Of a stretch of DNA of 33,472 nt, positions 29,698 through 33,472 are shown piece by piece. The notes under the pieces were generated by a model, which was given only the letters and a program-made list of their open reading frames with translations, was not told the DNA's origin and did no database searches. The stretch covers positions 1-33,472 of the forward strand of contig JAKSTG010000030.1 of assembly GCA_024402695.1 (NCBI GenBank), given 5' to 3'. A program made the translations under genes and the position numbers. Position 1 is the first letter of the stretch, and the number at the start of each line of letters is the position of its first letter. Origin of the DNA: Treponema sp. (GTDB lineage: Bacteria; Spirochaetota; Spirochaetia; Treponematales; Treponemataceae).

Positions 29698-30459
29698 TTA
29701 CTGTTCAATATCAATTTCAACAGGACAGTGGTCACTTCCAAAAATATCCTGCCGGATTACACAGGATTTCACTTTTGGCATTAATCTTTCATTTACATTT
29801 GCGTAGTCAATACGCCATCCTACGTTCTTTTCGCGGGCATGGAAGCGGTAGCTCCACCAGGAATACTGATCAGGATCCTGGCAGAAGTGACGGAAGGAGT
29901 CGCAGTAGCCTGCTTCAAGGAATTTATCCATCCAGGCTCTTTCTTCCGGAAGATAACCTGCGTTTCCTTCATTGGTTTTTGGATTTTTAAGGTCGATAGG
30001 TTTGTGGGCAATGTTGTAGTCGCCGCAAAGACAGATGTCGTAGCCGTCTGCTACAAGTTTGTTCAGGCGTTCAAGCATGCAGTCACAGAAGGCGATTTTG
30101 TAATCGAGTCTGGCACCGGCATCCTGGCTGTTAGGAAAATATGCGCTGATGACAACCAGTTTTCCAAAGTATGCCATCACTGTACGACCTTCGTCATCAA
30201 AGCGGGAGTCTCCAAGAAGCTCAACTTTGTCAGGTTCTGTTTTTGAATAGATGGCAGTTCCGGAATAGCCGGCTTTTACGGCACTGGCCCAATAGGATTT
30301 GTATTTAGGTGGATTTATAAGGTTCTCTGAAAGCTGTTCAGGTTTTGCTTTTGTTTCCTGAATGCACACTACATCTGCTCCGCAGTTATCAAGCCATGAA
30401 CAGAAGTCTTTTTTTTCTACGGCTCGGATGCCGTTTACGTTCCAAGTTAAAATTTTCAT
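29698..30459 (-). CDS. xth: Exodeoxyribonuclease III (AP endonuclease)
   Basis: A 253-residue repair nuclease of the ExoIII/APE1 fold, acting on abasic sites and 3' blocked ends in DNA. Landmarks are KILTWNVNGIRAV, VCIQETKAKPEQL with the metal-binding E, GYSGTAIYSK, CLCGDYNIAHKPIDL and the terminal GSDHCPVEIDI with the catalytic D-H pair. The ATG at 30459 gives the standard family start; an in-frame ATG at 30477 adds six non-conserved residues and would overlap the -10 box. The -10 TATAAT ends 7 bases before the ATG, so the message may be leaderless. Confidence 0.95.
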   Translation of the reverse strand: MKILTWNVNGIRAVEKKDFCSWLDNCGADVVCIQETKAKPEQLSENLINPPKYKSYWASAVKAGYSGTAIYSKTEPDKVELLGDSRFDDEGRTVMAYFGKLVVISAYFPNSQDAGARLDYKIAFCDCMLERLNKLVADGYDICLCGDYNIAHKPIDLKNPKTNEGNAGYLPEERAWMDKFLEAGYCDSFRHFCQDPDQYSWWSYRFHAREKNVGWRIDYANVNERLMPKVKSCVIRQDIFGSDHCPVEIDIEQ

Positions 30460-30471
30460 GACTCCATTATA
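30460..30471 (-). promoter_or_regulatory. -10 box immediately before exonuclease III (leaderless candidate)
   Basis: TATAAT on the minus strand (30471-30466) ends 7 bases before the ATG at 30459. GGAG lies between but is only 2 bases from the ATG, too close to act as a ribosome site. The -35 box is weak. Confidence 0.5.
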
Positions 30472-30560
30472 TACCAAATCGGTTCTATAGTCTTAATACT
30501 AAGAATATCCTTATATATTTTTATCTTTTCTGTGTTAAAATTAAAAAAAGGAGAACAATA

Positions 30561-32162
30561 ATGAAAATCAATAAAATCATCCTGGCACTTGGGGCAATAG
30601 CACTTCTTTCCTGCTGCGCCTCGAAACCTAAGGATCCTAACGCAAAGAAAATCCTTTTTGAATACGAACACGACGAACCGTCAAATCCTACACCTTTCGG
30701 CGAGGATGCAACAAAAGCTCTGGATTTTATCTTTGACAATAATGTGCTTGGAAAGACAACCATAACAATTCCTCGTTCAGAATGGGAAACTCTTCTGGAA
30801 AACTATGATTCCTATTACAAGAATGAAATTTATGTTCATGCAGACTATATTTTTGAAAAAGGCGGAAAATGCTGGCAGATGCCCAATTCAGGATTCCGCC
30901 TTCGTGGAAACACAACCCGCGTTCGTCCTCAGGGACCAGATTACACTCACAGTCAGGGAAACCACAAATGGAGTAACTGGCAGGGGCTTCAGGGAGCAGG
31001 AAAAGACAAATACCGTCAGTCCAGCTTCAAGGTAAGTTTTGATAAGTTCCTTTCTGATGATGCAACAGATGAACAGAAAGACCTGACAAAAATGGCAAAC
31101 TGCATGAAGGGCGTGAATCTTAAACGTTTCCAGGGAGATGCGGCCTATATCCGTGAAATTTATTCTATGGATCTGCTTCGCGGTTACGGAGTCTGGACTG
31201 CACCACGGGCTTCTTATACACGTCTTATAATCCAGATTTTTGAAGACCTTACAGACGGCAGCTACACGATGCTGAATTACGGCATTTATGAAATGTTCGA
31301 AGAAACAAACAAGCAGTCTCTGGCTGAGCGTTCAAAATCTGCTCCAAATGCATGGACTTCTTCAAAAGGAAATCTGTGGAAATGTCAGGAAAAATCGGAC
31401 TTCACTCCATACAGCATTTACAAACCTGAAGACGATATCGGAATTGATCATCTGACTACAAATAAAGAGGAAAGCAAATCATATCGTTATTGTCTTAAAA
31501 CAAATAAAGATAAATTTGATGAAGCCAAGGCAGAATTGATTGAATGGATTGAAGAACTTTCCATGATACATGTATATGACGAAGGCGGACCGGAAAAAGC
31601 AAAGGAATGGTTTGATGCCCATATGGATGTAGACCTTTTTCTTCGCACAATGGCCTGTAATGTAATTCTTGGAATGGATGATGATTACTGGGGTAACGGA
31701 AATAACTTTTATCTGTATTTTGATACAAGTGCAAAAGGAACAGGAAAACTTTATATGATTCCTTTTGATTACGACCATACTTTCGGAAATCCTGTAGGCG
31801 GAGACCCGACAAACAAAAATCCTCTGAACTGGGGAAAAGCAAGCGGTGCAAGACCAGGGGACAGACCCCTCATGGAAAAACTGATTGCGGTTCCGGAATA
31901 CATGGAACTTTATAAAAAATATCTTCTGGAATTCTCGGATCCTGATTCCCGTTTTGGAAAAAAACAGAGTGAAGAAAGAATCCGCGCCTGGCAGGCACAG
32001 ATTGAAAAATATGTTGCAAGTCCAAGCCTGATCTATGATCACGACACAACAAAAAGAATTATTGATAACGGCGGTTATGCAATGAAACGTTATTTCCTTC
32101 TTCAGGAACCAAATGTCTGGGATGGAAAACGTAAAGCAATTGAAAACGCAATTAAAAAATAG
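30561..32162 (+). CDS. CotH-like kinase family lipoprotein
   Basis: A 533-residue lipoprotein (lipobox LLSC, C18, with C19 next to it). The body shows FRLRGNTTRVRPQG, a KVSFDKF segment, LLRGYGVWTAPRASYTRL, YGIYEMFEETN, and the CotH core: DLFLRTMACNVILGMDDDYWGNGNNFYLY followed by KLYMIPFDYDHTFG. CotH proteins are atypical protein kinases first found in spore coats; in non-sporulating bacteria they occur as surface or secreted proteins. AGGAG precedes the ATG. It is transcribed away from the exonuclease III gene, with which it shares a ~100-base gap. Confidence 0.88.
   Translation: MKINKIILALGAIALLSCCASKPKDPNAKKILFEYEHDEPSNPTPFGEDATKALDFIFDNNVLGKTTITIPRSEWETLLENYDSYYKNEIYVHADYIFEKGGKCWQMPNSGFRLRGNTTRVRPQGPDYTHSQGNHKWSNWQGLQGAGKDKYRQSSFKVSFDKFLSDDATDEQKDLTKMANCMKGVNLKRFQGDAAYIREIYSMDLLRGYGVWTAPRASYTRLIIQIFEDLTDGSYTMLNYGIYEMFEETNKQSLAERSKSAPNAWTSSKGNLWKCQEKSDFTPYSIYKPEDDIGIDHLTTNKEESKSYRYCLKTNKDKFDEAKAELIEWIEELSMIHVYDEGGPEKAKEWFDAHMDVDLFLRTMACNVILGMDDDYWGNGNNFYLYFDTSAKGTGKLYMIPFDYDHTFGNPVGGDPTNKNPLNWGKASGARPGDRPLMEKLIAVPEYMELYKKYLLEFSDPDSRFGKKQSEERIRAWQAQIEKYVASPSLIYDHDTTKRIIDNGGYAMKRYFLLQEPNVWDGKRKAIENAIKK
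31856..31870 (+). repeat. 15-base hairpin unit inside the CotH-like gene
   Basis: AGGGG-ACAGA-CCCCT is self-complementary at its ends and is the exact reverse complement of the unit at 32161-32175. Here it is translated as part of the protein (PGDRPL). Confidence 0.7.
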
Positions 32163-32175
32163 GGGTCTGTCCCCT
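32161..32175 (+). repeat. 15-base hairpin unit at the CotH-like stop codon
   Basis: AGGGG-TCTGT-CCCCT begins in the stop codon of the CotH-like gene. It can form a 5-bp hairpin but has no T-run, so it is not a clear terminator. It is the exact reverse complement of the unit at 31856-31870. Confidence 0.7.
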
Positions 32176-32190
32176 CAGAAGGAATGGAGA

Positions 32191-32202
32191 TATACTTTCC
32201 CT
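32191..32202 (+). promoter_or_regulatory. -10 box before the 77-residue protein gene (leaderless candidate)
   Basis: TATACT (32191-32196) ends 7 bases before the ATG at 32203. A -35-like CTGTCC lies at 32167-32172 (18-base spacing), inside the hairpin repeat. GGAG at 32186-32189 is 13 bases from the ATG, too far for a good ribosome site. Confidence 0.4.
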
Positions 32203-32436
32203 ATGGCAAGCATTTTAATTAAAGATACAACAAAAGAAGAACGTGCAAAAATTGTAGCCGAAGCTCTTGGTGATGACTGTGGACTTGGCTGTGGTTTCGA
32301 AGGAACCGGAATCGACTATCAGCTCTACATTGACGGAATTAAGGAACTTCGCGAACTGAATATGGAAGCAAACTGCGGTTTTGTTCGCGGCTTCCCTGAA
32401 GAGGATCCTAGAACTAGCTGCCTTGGCAACGAATAG
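32203..32436 (+). CDS. Conserved small Cys-containing protein of unknown function
   Basis: A 77-residue acidic protein beginning ASILIKDTTKEERAKIVAEAL, with CGLGC (26-30), two further cysteines, and IDYQLYIDGIKELRELNM. Small proteins with this opening and the YIDG-KEL-E-NM core are common in gut bacteria and are sometimes mislabelled as a purine biosynthesis protein; no function is established to my knowledge. The frame is open further upstream into the CotH-like gene, but the ATG at 32203 fits the family start. It stands 35 bases before the acetyltransferase gene, likely co-transcribed. Confidence 0.75.
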   Translation: MASILIKDTTKEERAKIVAEALGDDCGLGCGFEGTGIDYQLYIDGIKELRELNMEANCGFVRGFPEEDPRTSCLGNE

Positions 32437-32471
32437 AATTTTGGTTTTCTGAACTTTGATGGAGAAAAATA

Positions 32472-33116
32472 ATGAAGAAATCTTATAACTTTTTTGTTCC
32501 AGCTGATAAAGTAAATTTCTGGTCTATGCTGAAATCAGAATGGTACTGCAATATGCTGAATAAGACTCCGTTATGGTTTATAGGAAAACGAAATCGTATT
32601 GTACGAAAACTCTTCGGAAGTATTGATGGAAATCCATATAATATTCAGCGTCCGTTTCACTGCACCTACGGGAAAAACATTCATGTAGGTAAGAACTTCT
32701 ATTCAAACTTCAACTGTATAATTTTGGATCAGGCTAAGGTCACAATTGGGGATAATGTTATGTTTGGTCCGAATGTAACGATTGCTACAACACAGCATCC
32801 TTACGTGACAGAAGAACGTCGGGCAAGACCTTATAAAAACAGTTTTGCCCCCGGAAAACTTGCAGACTTGGAACTGGTAAAACCTGTTGCCATTGGAAAT
32901 GATGTATGGATTGCCAGTGGCTGCATTATCTGCCCGGGCGTTACAATCGGTAACGGCGCCGTAATCGGGGCGGGAAGTGTAGTGACTTCGGACATTCCCG
33001 ATAACACTTTGGCCTACGGAGTTCCCTGTCGTGTAATCCGTCAGATCACCGAAGAAGATAAACTTGGTGTTGATGTTGATAAGGCGATTGAAGAAGTGCG
33101 AAATAATGTGAGATAA
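32472..33116 (+). CDS. Hexapeptide-repeat O-acetyltransferase (maltose/galactoside/NodL type)
   Basis: A 214-residue acetyl-CoA-dependent acetyltransferase with a left-handed beta-helix. An N-terminal helical part (SEWYCNMLNKTPLW) is followed by repeated hexapeptides (IHVGKNFYSNFNCIIL, VTIGDNVMFGPNVTI, VAIGNDVWIASGCIICPGVTIGNGAVIGAGSVVTSDIP). TTQHP carries the likely catalytic histidine. The AYGVPCRVIRQI ending is typical. It probably acetylates a sugar hydroxyl; the exact acceptor is unknown. GGAG stands before the ATG at a normal distance. Confidence 0.92.
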   Translation: MKKSYNFFVPADKVNFWSMLKSEWYCNMLNKTPLWFIGKRNRIVRKLFGSIDGNPYNIQRPFHCTYGKNIHVGKNFYSNFNCIILDQAKVTIGDNVMFGPNVTIATTQHPYVTEERRARPYKNSFAPGKLADLELVKPVAIGNDVWIASGCIICPGVTIGNGAVIGAGSVVTSDIPDNTLAYGVPCRVIRQITEEDKLGVDVDKAIEEVRNNVR

Positions 33117-33119
33117 AAA

Positions 33120-33158
33120 AAATCCCCCGAAAAGGCGAACTTTCCGGGGGATTTTTTA
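33120..33158. terminator. Bidirectional terminator at the right end
   Basis: AAATCCCCCG (33120-33129) pairs with CGGGGGATTT (33145-33154) with additional AAAG/CTTT pairing inside. Both strands have T-runs, so it can end the acetyltransferase and the converging xylulokinase gene. Confidence 0.9.
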
Positions 33159-33172
33159 TTTAAGCTTAAAAC

Positions 33173-33472
33173 TTAAACGTACAGTGGGCTAACCTGATTC
33201 AGGATAACCTTGTAGTCTTCATAGGCTTTATTGTAAGCAGCAACATTTTCTGCGATTGGCATTGTTGTTTTGCTTTCATCCAGTTCAACGTGTGCGTCGG
33301 CAATTTCAGCCATAGAAACTTTCTTTCCGGCTTTTGTTTCAAGACACCACAGAGCCTGGAGAGCACCACCAAAAGCAGCAGCTTCTGAGTTTACAGGTAC
33401 TTTTACAGGCAGGTTCAGGATGTCAGCAACGATCTGGCGCCATACAGGAGATTTTGCTCCACCACCAGTAAG
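33173..33472 (-). CDS. xylB: Xylulokinase C-terminal part (5' end outside the window)
   Basis: A minus-strand frame stays open from the right edge to a TAA at 33173-33175, giving 99 residues with no internal start needed. It reads TGGGAKSPVWRQIVADIL followed by LPVKVPVNSEAAAFGGALQALW, the second ATP-binding motif of FGGY sugar kinases, closest to xylulokinases. The enzyme phosphorylates D-xylulose to xylulose 5-phosphate, feeding the pentose phosphate pathway. The N-terminal half lies beyond the window. It fits the xylanase and sugar importer in this region. Another FGGY kinase (for example a fuculokinase) cannot be excluded. Confidence 0.82.
   Translation of the reverse strand, partial: LTGGGAKSPVWRQIVADILNLPVKVPVNSEAAAFGGALQALWCLETKAGKKVSMAEIADAHVELDESKTTMPIAENVAAYNKAYEDYKVILNQVSPLYV

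Noticed and set aside
31479..32042. Long minus-strand frame inside the CotH-like gene
   Set aside because: It is antisense to a well-supported lipoprotein gene with conserved CotH motifs and has no ribosome site or family likeness.
32203..32436. Naming the 77-residue protein PurH
   Set aside because: Some database entries carry this label, but the sequence has nothing in common with the bifunctional purine enzyme.

Overview
The window looks like chromosomal DNA from a host-associated Treponema or a close spirochaete relative (gut or rumen type). The reasons are the low-GC coding style, a beta subunit of phenylalanyl-tRNA synthetase of the archaeal/spirochaetal form, many exported lipoproteins, a FlgM homologue, a chemoreceptor, and genes for xylan and pentose use. 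This is inference from protein families only; no rRNA or tRNA gene was seen.

Layout. 1-4.9 kb is an accessory-looking strip: the end of a membrane-anchored XRE regulator, a GC-rich REP-like repeat cluster, a PIN toxin-antitoxin pair (minus strand), two opposed gene remnants, a DUF2971 protein, a frameshifted MATE transporter and a second PIN toxin-antitoxin pair (plus strand). 4.9-9.5 kb (minus strand) holds htpG, an orphan solute-binding protein and a chemoreceptor. 9.6-17.3 kb (plus) is a carbohydrate uptake cluster: ABC ATPase, lipoprotein, permease, GH10 xylanase, second permease, large sugar-binding lipoprotein, Gfo/Idh/MocA dehydrogenase. It ends in heptanucleotide tandem repeats. 17.6-20.6 kb encodes an ECF vitamin/amino-acid type transporter (S component, fused double ATPase, EcfT). 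20.7-26.4 kb carries an exported protein, pheT, rsmI, flgM, an iron-alcohol-dehydrogenase-like protein without its metal ligands, and a SpoU methyltransferase. 26.4-27.9 kb (minus) is a GHKL ATPase-HDOD fusion. 28.1-33.1 kb has a fucose/arabinose isomerase family protein, exonuclease III (minus), a CotH-like lipoprotein, a 77-residue protein and a hexapeptide acetyltransferase. The right edge cuts a minus-strand xylulokinase.

How the genes fit together. The xylanase lipoprotein, the sugar ABC importer, the dehydrogenase and the edge xylulokinase suggest growth on xylan or xylo-oligosaccharides; the isomerase adds another sugar route. The most unusual signals are: (i) a repeated promoter layout in which a -10 box lies 6-8 bases before an ATG, as expected for leaderless mRNAs, at seven genes; (ii) an alcohol-dehydrogenase-fold protein with all four metal ligands replaced; (iii) a fused ECF ATPase predicted to have one degenerate and one consensus ATP site; (iv) a GHKL ATPase-HDOD fusion; (v) a sugar-binding lipoprotein with a second membrane anchor at its C-terminus; (vi) a xylanase gene lying between the two permease genes of an ABC operon. 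Every functional statement comes from motif reading by eye; no database search was possible.
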